Assembly: GCA_023105745.1 (NCBI GenBank)
Contig: JALGQZ010000001.1
Coordinates: 53,739,162-53,803,161, forward strand
Source: Austropuccinia psidii
Taxonomy: Eukaryota; Basidiomycota; Pucciniomycetes; Pucciniales; Sphaerophragmiaceae
Reading direction: 5' to 3'
DNA: 64,000 bases
Part shown: piece after piece, positions 21,744-33,360 of the stretch
Numbering within the stretch: the first letter of the stretch is position 1
Layout of the letters: every line of letters begins with the position of its first letter
Notes under the pieces: generated by a model
Database searches by the model: none
What the model saw: only the letters and a program-made list of their open reading frames with translations
What the model was told of the DNA's origin: nothing
Program-made: the position numbers and the translations under genes

Positions 21744-22180
21744 TGTTCCAATTACCCCAACTGACATAATGTTGGGAATAGTAATTGGAGCTGTTGTCAA
21801 AATAAAAAGAGCCAATGGGATGACTCTTGTCCACCCATTGAATCACATTCTTTATTATCTTAAACCACTAGGTGTGCTTTCATTTGTCATTGTCTCTCCA
21901 AAAACATCATAAGATACTAATACCTTATTGAGCAGGTTAGTTAGATCTAATATCCATATTGCAATAATATTGACTCACATTATTTCTTATCTTACACCAC
22001 TAGGTGTTCTGTCATTTGTCATTGTCTCTCAAAATACATAATAAGGTACTAATACCAAATTAAGCAGTTTTTCTGTCATTTGTTGTTGTCTCTCCAAATA
22101 CATCATAAGGTACTAATACCTTATTGAGCAGTTGCTTTTATATTACAGTGAGTAATTTCTAAATTCTTCCTGCTGTTGCC
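21744..22180 (+). mobile_element. Copia-2 3' LTR
   Basis: Starts TGTTCCAATTACCCC right after the purine tract and downstream of RNase H. It contains three direct repeats of a 65-95-bp block with the core TTGT(C/T)(A/G)TTGTCTCTC.AAA.ACAT.ATAAG.TACTAATACC, at about 21880-21935, 22010-22066 and 22080-22135. One related block occurs at 10540-10652. The right boundary is not defined. Sequence after about 22330 belongs to LTR-B copy B7. Confidence 0.65.
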
Positions 22181-22329
22181 ACTCAATACAGCGGCTTCTT
22201 GTTTCAAACGAAATTGGCTGAAGTAGTCCCGAAATGAGGTCAAACACTACTGTGGTAACACCTTGGGTTCTCTGTATTAGTAATGAAGATTAATCTTTAT
22301 AGCTATTTCACTGATTCATTAAATACTTC

Positions 22330-23323
22330 AAGCACCAATTTTGAATCATTTTAAACAAATAAACCACATGAGAAATGATCACAATAGTTTTTTGTGACTT
22401 TAATGATCATTTTGACCCCTGAACCACCCCAAAAAGTAAAGTAGAGCATCTTTCATCACTCTAAAATTCAAGCTCAGGTTATATATTCACTCTGATAATT
22501 TTTGGAGATTTTTCCTCTTCAAGGATCCTTTTTGCAACTCTTTGCTCATATGAATTTCTTCCATTCCTTTTCTAAATCAAACCTGCAAGAACTGTTCTCT
22601 AAGAAATATTTTTTTGTATATAATATCTCTTTTGGTGTATTTTTGGATTAAAAATTATTATTTCTAAGCTGATTGATACTTATGATATTTTTTATACTAC
22701 TAAAGCTGTATAAAAGATATTTAGAGCTAACTTAATTCAAATTTGTCAAAATCTATCTTTTTGATTAGTTTTGAGATATAAAAATTTGGAGAACAGTGAA
22801 ATTAATTTCTTCAAAATCAAAGTTTCAGATCTGCAACTTATAGTGATACTTATCTCTCACCTCTCAAAAATTCCTAAAAATGAGATAACAAGAAAAATTA
22901 AATTAGATTTTTTGTCTTCCCAGAGGAATTAGCATATTTTATTTCTCAGACAATCAAAACTAACTTTCAGATACTGAATTATCTTTTCTGGGGAGAATTT
23001 TTTCTTTTAAAGGTATTTCAGCCAAGTCAAATCTCCAATTAAAAAATTTTCATTTTAAGATTTGGCAAAGCTTTCTTTCGTGCATGCATTACTCTATTAT
23101 TATAATAGTATAATATATTGATAAATAATATAATTTACAACTTTAGACCTATTCTTTGTGATTTATAAAGTATGAATTTTTGGGAATACTTTCTATGAAA
23201 AATATCATAAAAATTCCAAAAAAGAATATACATAAGATTTACAAAACATATAGCCAGGCTTCTTGATATTCATTTTGAATAATTCAGACTCTTATTGGAG
23301 ATCTTACTATAAACATACTTACA
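22330..23323 (+). mobile_element. LTR-B family copy B7 (partial)
   Basis: Aligns directly with B2 from about 9400 to 10410. Shared blocks include CCC(T)TGAACCACCCCAAAAA, AGCATCTTTCATCACT, a TTTGCTCA block and TATATCTCTT..T..AGTATTTTTGGAT. It ends in CATACTTACA at 23323, matching the family's CTTACA end. The TGTGAG half is missing, apparently replaced by the Copia-2 LTR. Confidence 0.6.
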
Positions 23324-23360
23324 AGACTTAATATTAATATTAATTCTCCCCCTTCATGAT

Positions 23361-23466
23361 AATGGCTCAAAATGAGAATTCTTCAATACCTGAGGCTCAT
23401 ACAGAATCTGATTATCTCTCAATTAAGGAATTAAAATTGATAAATAAAATAAACAAAGTATTCTAA
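23361..23466 (+). pseudogene. Short open frame downstream of B7, possible gag start
   Basis: ATG at 23361 opens a 34-codon frame (MAQNENSSIPEAHTESDYLS...) with hydrophilic, non-chance composition, 38 bp after the apparent LTR end. Weak continuation (FPDYIETLQRPL near 23510) is seen past stops. The position fits the gag start of the element that owned LTR-B, but no gag domain is recognisable. Confidence 0.2.
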
Positions 23467-25302
23467 GTAATTGGAAATTCAATTAAACCATTTCTCTTTA
23501 TGTTTTTTCCAGATTATATTGAGACCCTCCAAAGGCCTTTATAATCATTAGCAGCTGATTTTACATAATCGACAAACTATTCTATGTAAATTATATCATA
23601 ACCCACAAAAACATAGAATCAAAATAGTATTTTCTGAGTTAAAGTCCCCCTCAATATAGAACTTTCATTTTGGAGTATAATGATATTTTTTTAATGATGC
23701 TAAAGCAGTAAGATGTAGTATAGTAAGTCTCAACTCCCAACTGTTGACAACGCCATATAATAAAGTGCTTTTTGAAATTTAGAAAAGGAGGAATTCTAAT
23801 CCAAATGAATTCTGATATCTTCAGATAGATTTTAAGAAAAGTATCAAGTAAATTTTCTAAACCTCATCCAAACAGGTTTCAGAAAAATACCCATTGAGGC
23901 TTCCTAGTGGTATTCCTTTAGCATTTCTTTCCTCTACTAAGATAAAAAATTAACTGGAAGAAAATTATGGTGGGTGTATAAAAGCTATTTTCCCCCACAT
24001 TTCATTTTTCTATAGCTGATATTCTTATTTATTGATCATGTGATAGCCTTTGATTCATTTTCCTTTGAAAAAGGTGGACCTTAGTTGGATGATGAAATTG
24101 AGAAACTTTAGAAATCAAAAAAATTGAATTATATTATTTGTGATTTACAAGCCACTTGTACTATGGAAGAAAGCTTTTAATTTCAATAAATATATTTTTC
24201 AGTAAATAGAAAATTCATCACAAATGTTATTTTGTGAGATTCATATATTGATTCATGATTAAATTACTTTAGCATCAAAATTATGACACATTGGCCTTCT
24301 GAAGACCTATTTTCTTTTGACGTGAATACCATCTCTTAATAAGGAAATTGTCTTTGTGTTAAAACATATCTCCCGTTCCTATCAATAGCTTCTAATAATT
24401 TAAAGCATAGTGAAAGATGTAAGGTGCTTCCAGAAGACAACCTTCCTCATCAATGATATTGAATTATTCAGTACATGGTTTCCCTCAAATTAGTGAAGTC
24501 TCATGCTAAGATTGGAAGAAGGACCACAAATCGTATAGAGAAATATTTTCGAATATTTTACTTTGTTAATTCAGTTAATCCACATGTACTATGATCAAAA
24601 TAATATTAATAATTGAAAACCCCCAAGGAATCCCTTTTATCATCAAAAAACTTCTGAAAACTTTAAGTACAGTATTTGATTCTCAGATAGGAATAGTTTT
24701 TTCTGCTATAATTGAATAAAGAATGTTATATAAAGTAGAATGGATAATAAACTGAAAAACAAAGTGCATCTCACAGGAATTGATTTAAAAGCTGATAAAT
24801 AATATACAGAATAACCTATCTTTTTATAATGGGCTATGATAGTTTACCTGCAAGAATATTATGAATATTCTTCAACTCTATTAATCTACTTTATATTGGT
24901 TAAAAGTCGGCACAGGTTAAAAATAATCCTCAAATGTCAAAAAAACATTGATAATTATTCTAAAGCCAAATTTCTATAAATCTTCAACTAGCATGTAGCA
25001 GAAGAAAATGGTTGAATATTTTCATTTCAATTTTTTTTATAAATACTTTTAGAGATAAATTTCAAGTGGATTTATAGGTCTAATAACATAATCTGTTCAG
25101 ATATTTTTCAAGAAATGTATCGGATCTCAAACAAATAAATACAAATATTCTGGAAGTAAATTATTCCTAATTATGGATTTAAGCATATGGCTTGATAAAT
25201 ATTATCTATTCTGAGTTTCAAGAAGTCCTAACTTTATATATCATAAAAAGAATTGTTTAACAGATCATATCTCAACTTTTAAGTTTCAAACTGAAAGACC
25301 CT
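23467..25302. other. AT-rich sequence with no recognised feature
   Basis: No repeat, RNA gene or transposase motif recognised. Probably decayed internal sequence of an LTR element, but I cannot show it. Confidence 0.35.
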
Positions 25303-26240
25303 TTAAAATTTTCGTCTACATTTTAAGTACCCATTATTTTCCCCGTCTTTACATTCTTTTAAAAAATCACAAGCAGATGTATTTTCTTCAATTGAAAAAT
25401 GGTAGGTGTCCAGATTCCTAACACAATTTTCACTTCCCTGGGAGTCCAATAAATCAAGAATTATGGGGACAAATACCTTTCTGAGATGATTCATGAAAGC
25501 CCTTCCCCCCGATCCCAAATTAATGAAATTGATATTCTGAAATTTCAAATTTACAAGTATCCATTCCCTTCTTCTTTGATAAGTAGAGAATCTAATAATT
25601 TCTCATATTTTCTGACTTCATTGGTGTATCTGAACAAGATGAAGAGTTAAGCTTCAAGTATGAGTCAATTGTTGAGAAGTTAATATGGGTTAATATTTGG
25701 GAGTTTAGAAAATTATATTCAAGTCCATTTTCCATTTCTGAAAGTGAGAAACAAAGTTGTATCGAAAAACAATTTCCTATCTGATGAGAAATTTTGTTAG
25801 ACTCATGTCAAATTTTCTGTAAAGATTAGAGGAATAATATCAATTTTTTTAGTCCCATTGAGGAAGTCTTTTTCCCCATAGATAGGCTCTTGAGGCTTTA
25901 TAGGATTAATACACTTTCACAATGCCCATAAATTGGGCCCTCCTTTGTAAGGTTTCTCAAAAATCTGGGTCATACTTCTGAAGTAAAAGCTTGTTAGACT
26001 CTTCTAGATATTTCTTCAAGGAAACTTTGTTTTCCCTTATTGAGAATAAGAAGCTTAAGTAAAATCAGACTCTTTTTTTTCTGAAGGCTTCTCCTTCTCC
26101 TGCGCACCATCTGTAACAGACCTTTGAAATGCCAAAATAATCCCCAATAGTTCCTGAGAATGATATTGTTTATCTTGAAACTCTTCCTTCCTTTTTATAT
26201 TTTGAATTATAGATATGAAGCTTTGATTTTTTCTCAAGTA
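25303..26240 (-). pseudogene. Possible decayed coding region, family unrecognised
   Basis: Three stretches on the minus strand have mixed, protein-like composition: 26237-26055 (QRSVTDGAQEKEKPSEKKE), about 26010-25870 (LLLQKYDPDF, ETLQRRAQFMGIVKVY) and 25548-25303 (GSGGRAFMNHLRKVFVP, CDFLKECKDGENNGY). They lie in different frames and are separated by stops. Together they suggest one broken gene or retroelement gag, but I recognise no domain. Chance frames in AT-rich DNA are the alternative. Confidence 0.2.
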
Positions 26241-26559
26241 CTTTTTATTTCCTCAAAGGTTTTATAAGGTAAAATTATTTAAACATAGTGATTTTTGAAC
26301 AAAAAACAACAAAATTATTGATCTTAAATATATTAGTAAAAGATAATAACATTTGAAATGCTTATTTTTTTAAAAAATAAAAATTAATGAAAAAATTCTT
26401 CAAATGAGATTTTGAAGTCTACAAAATCATTTCTACAATAATGATTATTTTTGGATAATTGAGAAAAATACTGGAGCTAATTCATATGATGACAAAGTCT
26501 CCAAAAATAAATCTAAAGAAAAAATTCTCAAATATTACCAGATTGAATATATCAAAAAA

Positions 26560-27889
26560 TTAATAGAGGTTATTTCAATTAAAGAGTATTGGACTCAATT
26601 ATTGGGGTGGAAAAGGTCTAAACTTATTATAATAATATCAAGAATTGATTATTATAATTTTTGGAATCATTTAAAGGATTGAAGTAATATAAGGATGGTG
26701 TCTTTATTCTTTATTTATTAGTTTTAGGGTAGCTAATCTAATGATAAAATTAAAAATATTGTAACATAAAAAGGTAAGATGAGAAAAATAAGGAATGATT
26801 TTGATGCCTCAATTTTACCTTCCAAAAATATGAAATATTCTCTAACTAGTATTCGGAAATACAGAAGCAAAATAATACTTAGCTATTTCATGTTTGGCCC
26901 TTTTTTGGAGCCAAACGGCTGGTTTTGGTTAAAAGTGACTATTTTTAGCCATTCTAGCCCTATAAAAAGGAATTTTCTAAAGTAAAAATGTATTTTTAAA
27001 CTCCTAATAAATGTAAAAGTGTGGTTGAAGTAACTTTAGATAAGTGAAAGCTGTTTTAGTAATGGGCTTTTAACCTAAGGGTAGATCAACTCACTTGTAA
27101 ACAGCTAAAACTGATCTAGCTTGTATTGAAGCCCCCTGATCAATTTGTTCAAGGACCTTGTGAGTAATATCTAGTCCAAGATTAATAATATTTTTCATTT
27201 ATTTTGAAATTGAATTTCTATATTGACAATCTTTGGGGAATTCTGAAGTCCATTAAGCCAAGATTTCTCTCCCCTCAAGATCAATATTTGAAATTTATTC
27301 TTTCCTTATCTTATCAAATTTCCATGGTAAGCTCATACAAAAACTGTAATTAAATTGATTTTGTAATCAAAAGTATTTTGAAGCTTATATACCCTATAGT
27401 TAAATTAAATCTCATTTGTATAGCACACATTCACAGTTCAATTTAACATGATTAAGTTCCTCATAGCTCTTGAATTACACACCACACCATATTCTTAGCC
27501 TAAAATATCCTTTTAACACCACATGTAGGATTACTTAAAGAAAATTGTGAGTATTTGAAGATTTTCTTACTATAATTCCTTGAAAAATAATTTCAAACTA
27601 TTCAAATTCGACTTACAGAAACTTCACAGTGTTGACCCAGGGTAAGTTTTTATAGGGGATTCAATTTTGAAATGAAATTCACTTTTTAATCAACAAGAGA
27701 AAGACTCAGAATATTAATACTTATTTTCAATAAAACACATTTCAGCTATAAGATTGATACTTTTTTATGAAATTTTCTGAGAATACAACTCTCCGATCAA
27801 TATTCTGATTTGAAAAATAATAAATCATCTTAATATGAGCTATGTTTTTGTGGTTTCTGGATTCTTGAAATCTATATCTAAGGCTCACA
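26560..27889 (-). mobile_element. LTR-B family copy B6
   Basis: Ends at AAGGCTCACA, 27880-27889, the family's reversed TGTGAG end. Positions 27040-27180 align with the reverse complement of 8850-9080 in B2 (GGGTAG.TCAAC, ACAGCTAAAACTG, TTGTATTGAA/TTGGTATCAAA), 27235-27310 with the GGGG...CCCC block, and 27460-27500 with the TACACACCACACC block. Homology with B2 fades leftward near 26560, where a CCACCCCAATAATTGAG block matches 9507-9525. The far end was not found. Confidence 0.6.
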
Positions 27890-30020
27890 AGCATAAGTCA
27901 ATTTATATAATTATTAAAACAGATATTGCCCCGCGGACTGTGGTTGATTACTTTAAAAAATGAAGTTATTTTGAATACAGGTATAAAACTACATCCACAA
28001 GCTATATAATTCAGATATTAATTAATGAAGAATAAAACTGGTTAATTACAAGCCATATATATCATTAATTGGAGTCTCAAGATATATATCGAAGGGCAAG
28101 TTTTTCAATAATTGATGGAATCGATTGAAAATATTGTCTTTTAAATTCTTTTAATATGACTATCAAGCACCCAAATTTCCTCCCCTCCAAATTTTCTATT
28201 ATAATTAACATTTTAATGATAGATTCATTTTTTCCGCATAAATTTGAATCCAATATCACTCATTTACCTCATGATAGATAATATTATTCATAGAATACTT
28301 TCTTTCAAAATTTCATAGGAAAATTGAAAGCTGAACCTCATATCAGAAGGACTAATCAATTTATATTCCAGCTTTTTTCTCATTTAAAATATTTATCAGC
28401 TTTTAAATATTCCTTTGAGCTAAATTATCCTTAAAACCTAAATCAATACTTTTTTTGAGAAATTATTTATCCTTAAATATGAAATTACTTTGAATTATTT
28501 CACAAGAAATCTCTCAAGCAACGTCTGTTGAATATAATATTTTCTCAGTAAAATGTTGACAGTACTATTTAGCTTTCTTCCTTCAAAACACTTTATAATA
28601 TGATGGAGGAACTTCAATTGAAAATTTCTACTAGAAAGGAACTATATATATATATATATATCATTGAGCCTATATAAAGCTTTCTAGATTCTATAAATAT
28701 AAAAGATAAAGTGAATATAAATTCTTTCAAAAATTTCCAATATTTTCTAAGGGTGATTCTCTGAGATTAATCAACACTTCCTACAATGTTTTATTAATTA
28801 TCATGTGAGTTTTTTAAAAATATGTGTTTTTAAAATCATTACCTCAACTGCTTCCTCCTTCCTGTCTGTGAGTTAGGTTAATAAAAAAATCCCTTAGAGG
28901 AATTTAAGGAAGTTTTTCAGCTCACAAAGCCATACACTGTTTCCATTTCCACAAAATCAAAATATTACTGAACAAGAAAAGAGGTACCAAATCCACGTTC
29001 CTGCCTATTTTAAAAAATATCCAAATTGATTATCTTGAAGCCTCTTTCAAAAAACTTTCCATTTTCCTTTATTATTTACTTTTTTTGCATCTTCATTCTT
29101 TTATAGAGCCCCTCCCAGATATCTAGCATTTTGAAACATTAATTCATAGCTTTGAAAACTTTGTCCAAATATCATTTATTTTAAAGGTCTATAATTATCA
29201 CATAAATGGAATGATTTATTTTGTAATTTTTAAAAATATTATTATCACATATCCTCTTTCAAATACATCTCAGAATATTTATAAACTGCTAATACACGCT
29301 GCTTAATTTTTTCACTGAGAAGGTTTATTTCAGACAATTTTCAATAACAAAAGATATTTTATTTGATTGAATTGAAAAATTTCTTTCTTATTCTATAAAA
29401 TAATTCATGATTTTATTTTTATTTTATCATCTCCTGTGTTCTAATTAAGATTTGATACAAACACAATTACCCCTTCTATAAGGCTAAAAGGCTATTATGT
29501 CAGAGCAACCATGGGTGAATTCAAAAAAATAAAGTTTTTAGCTTGATAAAATATGTCTTACATCTCAATTAAAAAGTTCAACACATTATTTTAATGATGG
29601 GAGGATTAGGAAATTCACCTTCTTAATGTATATCCAAAAGGGTGGACTCGGTGTCAATACATCTAATGGACAGGCTCACTGGGGTTTTACATGCCTTTTA
29701 AATGAAATTGATTGTATTTCAAATTATAGGATGTATTCAAAATACACAATGATGAAAATATATTTTCAAGACAAATCAATGGAAATTAATGATACATGAG
29801 AGTTCAAATTATTCTAATTTTACTTGTGGCTCTCCCCTCTTTTATATGGAGGGAGCCTTCTACAGTTCATACTTTTTACTTTTGAGTCCTTTATTTGTAT
29901 CATGATAATGACACTAAGAGTCTTTTTTGATTAAAATAGATTATTATAGTGTCTCAATATAAGGATCCCACTTTAACTATCATACATGATTAACGTGAAT
30001 GAATTATATCTATGAATTTT
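27890..30020. other. AT-rich sequence with no recognised feature
   Basis: Holds a (TA)n tract at about 28643-28660 and nothing else that I can identify. No coding signature on either strand. Confidence 0.4.
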
Positions 30021-31958
30021 TGTGTGAGCCTGTGAGAAATTTATGACATAACCATAAGGCCACAAATAATGTTTTATACAGTTGATTTAGTCTTAAACAG
30101 ACTTATAAAGTAAATTCAAAATAAAAAATAACAAAAACTAATTATATATTTATTTTTGATAAACAAAGCTATAAATATTATTTCATTTTTTTATTCTACA
30201 CCAAAAAGAACCTAGGGTAGACCATTAATATTTTATACCCAAAAATGGCTATTTCTTATGCTATTGGAAGATTTAAGAATCTCACATTAAAATTTCATGA
30301 TTTAATTTTTTTCAAATTGTTAAATTCAAGCTTAAATAAGCATAAATTTGAAGTTTAATGAGTTTTATGCAGACTTACCAAAAATTTGGTTAAAATTTAG
30401 GTGTTGTGTATTTTTATGAAATGGGCTAAGGATTTATCATACAGGATGAAAATCTTGCAAGGGCTCAATTTAAATTTATTCAGAGACATAGTATGGCTTT
30501 AAATAAATAAAAGGGAAAGCTCCATGCAGAAAGGTGGGATAAAGGAAAAAAGCCAAATAAAGCCAGCATACCCAACTTTTGGGATCTGCAAGCATTCAAT
30601 TAAGGTTTTCCACCTGTATTGGAGGATTTTCAACCTGATTTATTTTTATTCTACATGGAAAAATAGAAATAACTTCAAGAATTCATTGAAAATCCAATTC
30701 TTCATTGATTTGCTTGAGAATTTCACACAGATTACAATACATTTTGATCTATGTATACTTTGAATTTTAAATATCTCTTTTAAAAAGCATTAATTTGCAA
30801 TTGGCCTTGAAATTGAATTTTCTAATTATTCTTAAAGAAAATTAATTAAAAATACAGTTCAAGAGATTCTCACTTGAAACTTTATTTTCAAGTTTTTAAT
30901 TTTCTGAAAGTTAATATAAATAAACTTCTGTTCTATTTAAGCTTGAAATAATTAACCTAACAGAGGATTAAAGCTACTCGGAGTTAAGAATAACACTGAT
31001 GACCTTAAATTGGAATGAAATATAAGTTACCATAAGTTAAGAACCTTATCTTTAAGAATGGTTTTTCAGTTTTAAACTTAGCACACTCTCTATATCCATT
31101 ATTAATTCTGAGAGCTGCTTTGAAGGCATAAAAAGAGCCTCCAAATAACTGTCTTTGTCCATAATCATCATTCAATCAATTAGAAATTTTAAACAGGGGA
31201 TATTTTATTCAATATAAAATCTTATATTATTCAAGTAACTCTTAAGATATTTCTCTATTTATAGATTATGAATAAAGGATTGAAATTATAGACTTTAGAT
31301 TATATTTTTTTAATAACCAAAAATATATTCTATTATATAAAATTGTTCTTTTAAAATATCTTTTAAAACCACAAATTTGCTCTAAAAAGTCTCAGATCTT
31401 ATTTTATCATGAATAAGTTTTTTCATCCCTTTAAGATATTTATTTTTGGTATATTTTCAACTTATAAAAATTATTTAATACTATAACTTTTGTTTTTTGA
31501 CTTATTGTATTAAATAGATATTATGAGTAAGTTTTTGCTGAATTTCTATATATTTTTTATCTAGTGTTAGTGTTTTTATATATAATTTCTCTAAAATATT
31601 TCTCTCTGAACAGTGTGTGTTATGTTTCTTTTATAAATACTATCTATATTATTTATAATATGATAAATATTATTTTTTTCACATATAATTGTTTCATTAA
31701 GAGCTTTTGTATTTCCTATTATTATAACTGTCAGTGACTATAATAATAATATAATAAATATAATTTATTATAATTATTAAGACTATTTTATTATCAAATT
31801 ATTTTATAATTATTAATTCTTTTTTTATATGATTATTTTCAATAATTATATTAGTTTGCAGATATAATATTTTATTATATTATGTTTTCTATTGAGGACA
31901 GTCATAGTACTCTTGATATTTGTTACCATTATCAAGAGTTTCATAGACAACCCTTACA
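30021..31958 (+). mobile_element. LTR-B family copy B4, probable solo LTR
   Basis: Begins TGTGTGAGCCTGTGAG at 30021 and ends ACAACCCTTACA at 31958, with clear inverted-orientation similarity to B3 along its length. Shared blocks include ACAAATAATG/TTTTATA..CAG, the CACCAAAAA.AACCTAGGGTA block near 30203-30220, the CCACCTGTATTGGAGGATTTT block near 30610-30631, and GACAGTCATAGTACTCTTGAT near 31897-31917. The flanks are ATTTT and GTTTT, a possible 4-of-5 target duplication. It is 1,938 bp, against 2,173 for B3. No coding. Confidence 0.78.
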
Positions 31959-33360
31959 GTTTTTCTTCTGCTACCAATAACTATTCTAATTATAAAATTT
32001 TCAATATATTCAGACAAAATATCCAGAAAATTCTTTGTGAATTATGTGTAAAAAATCTTACAAGTTCTGGGGAACCTTACTTGGCTTCAAAGCACATGAG
32101 GCTTATCAATTCCAATTCAAACAATTTTAAAACAAATCTCAATATTTCTCTGATTTCCAGACATATCTTGTGGTATTCAATACTTTTTCTTTAAACTCAA
32201 ATCTCAAGAATTTTAATTAAGAACAAATAAAACAGTTCAGTTAGAAAGATAAAACTCACTATACACCCATATTTACCCCATTCACACTTCACAAAAGATT
32301 CATATCCCAAGAAAGGAAGGGAATGAAGTAGACTTCTACAAAAAATTTCAGCTTTTTAATCTAAATAGTAATGAAGACATAAATTATTTTGCAATAAATG
32401 GAACATATAGAAATTAATACACAAAAAAGGAACTATTGAGCCCACTCTGTAAGAGTGTGGCTTGAAATATGATAAGAATAATCATAGAAAATAGAGGTTT
32501 TTTATATGCATAGAACCAAAAGTTATGTAGATTCAAAATCCCTGCCCATAAAACTATGCGCACAAAGATAGTTTTATGTAAGTATGTTTTTCCTTGATTG
32601 AATTTGAGCTTCAATGAAAATGTGGGATATATTATCATCTAAAATCTTACATTATTGACCTTTCTTTCCTTTGGGATTTGTGGAAAGATTTTCTTTCATT
32701 TTTTTAAATTCAAATCAACATTTCTAGCTTACTTATAATAAGTCTTTTTAAGAGGGAAAATATTCATAATATTTAAATGGAAATAGCTCTAACAAAATTA
32801 TTTGAAGCACTCAATCATAATTAATATATTCGAAACTAAACACAAAAATGTGAAATAAAGGAATGATTTTTAATCTCAAATTATTGGAGTAAATAGCAGC
32901 TACCTACCATGTGTTCTTTCTGAAAATGTGAAAATGTGACTAGCTTCTTGTTTTTTAAAGTCTTTAAGTATAAATCTCATGATAAAGTAATAGTTCTGAA
33001 TATTTTGGATGGTTCTGAAATACTTTCATACTAACCCACCCTAAATCCCTTTGATTTGATTAAAAATCATGGAGAAAAGTTATAAATTCATATGAATAGC
33101 ATAAATATTCTTAAATATGACTACTTCTTTGCATACCTCTTTCAATAGAACTTTGATGTTAATATTTGACACAAGTAAAGTAAAAATTGGATATGAAGTG
33201 TTCTGAAAAAAACTAAACTAAGATATGTTTAGAAAGCTACAAAGGCAAACAAAAAAGCATTATCTACAGCTATCTATCACGACACTTGCCTCAAGGTAGG
33301 ACAATATAAGATAAATTCAATCCATGAAAAAGGGAGATTGAAGACAAAATTCAAAAAAAT
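31959..33360. other. AT-rich sequence with no recognised feature
   Basis: No gene or repeat recognised. The last 60 bp (33295-33345) show faint similarity to 37405-37450 on the other side of the satellite, hinting that the array grew inside one element. Confidence 0.35.

Noticed and set aside
25941..25952. TGTAAGG as the far end of LTR-B copy B6
   Set aside because: The spacing to 27889 fits B4, but there is no flanking duplication and homology with other copies is lost well before this point, so I left the end open.
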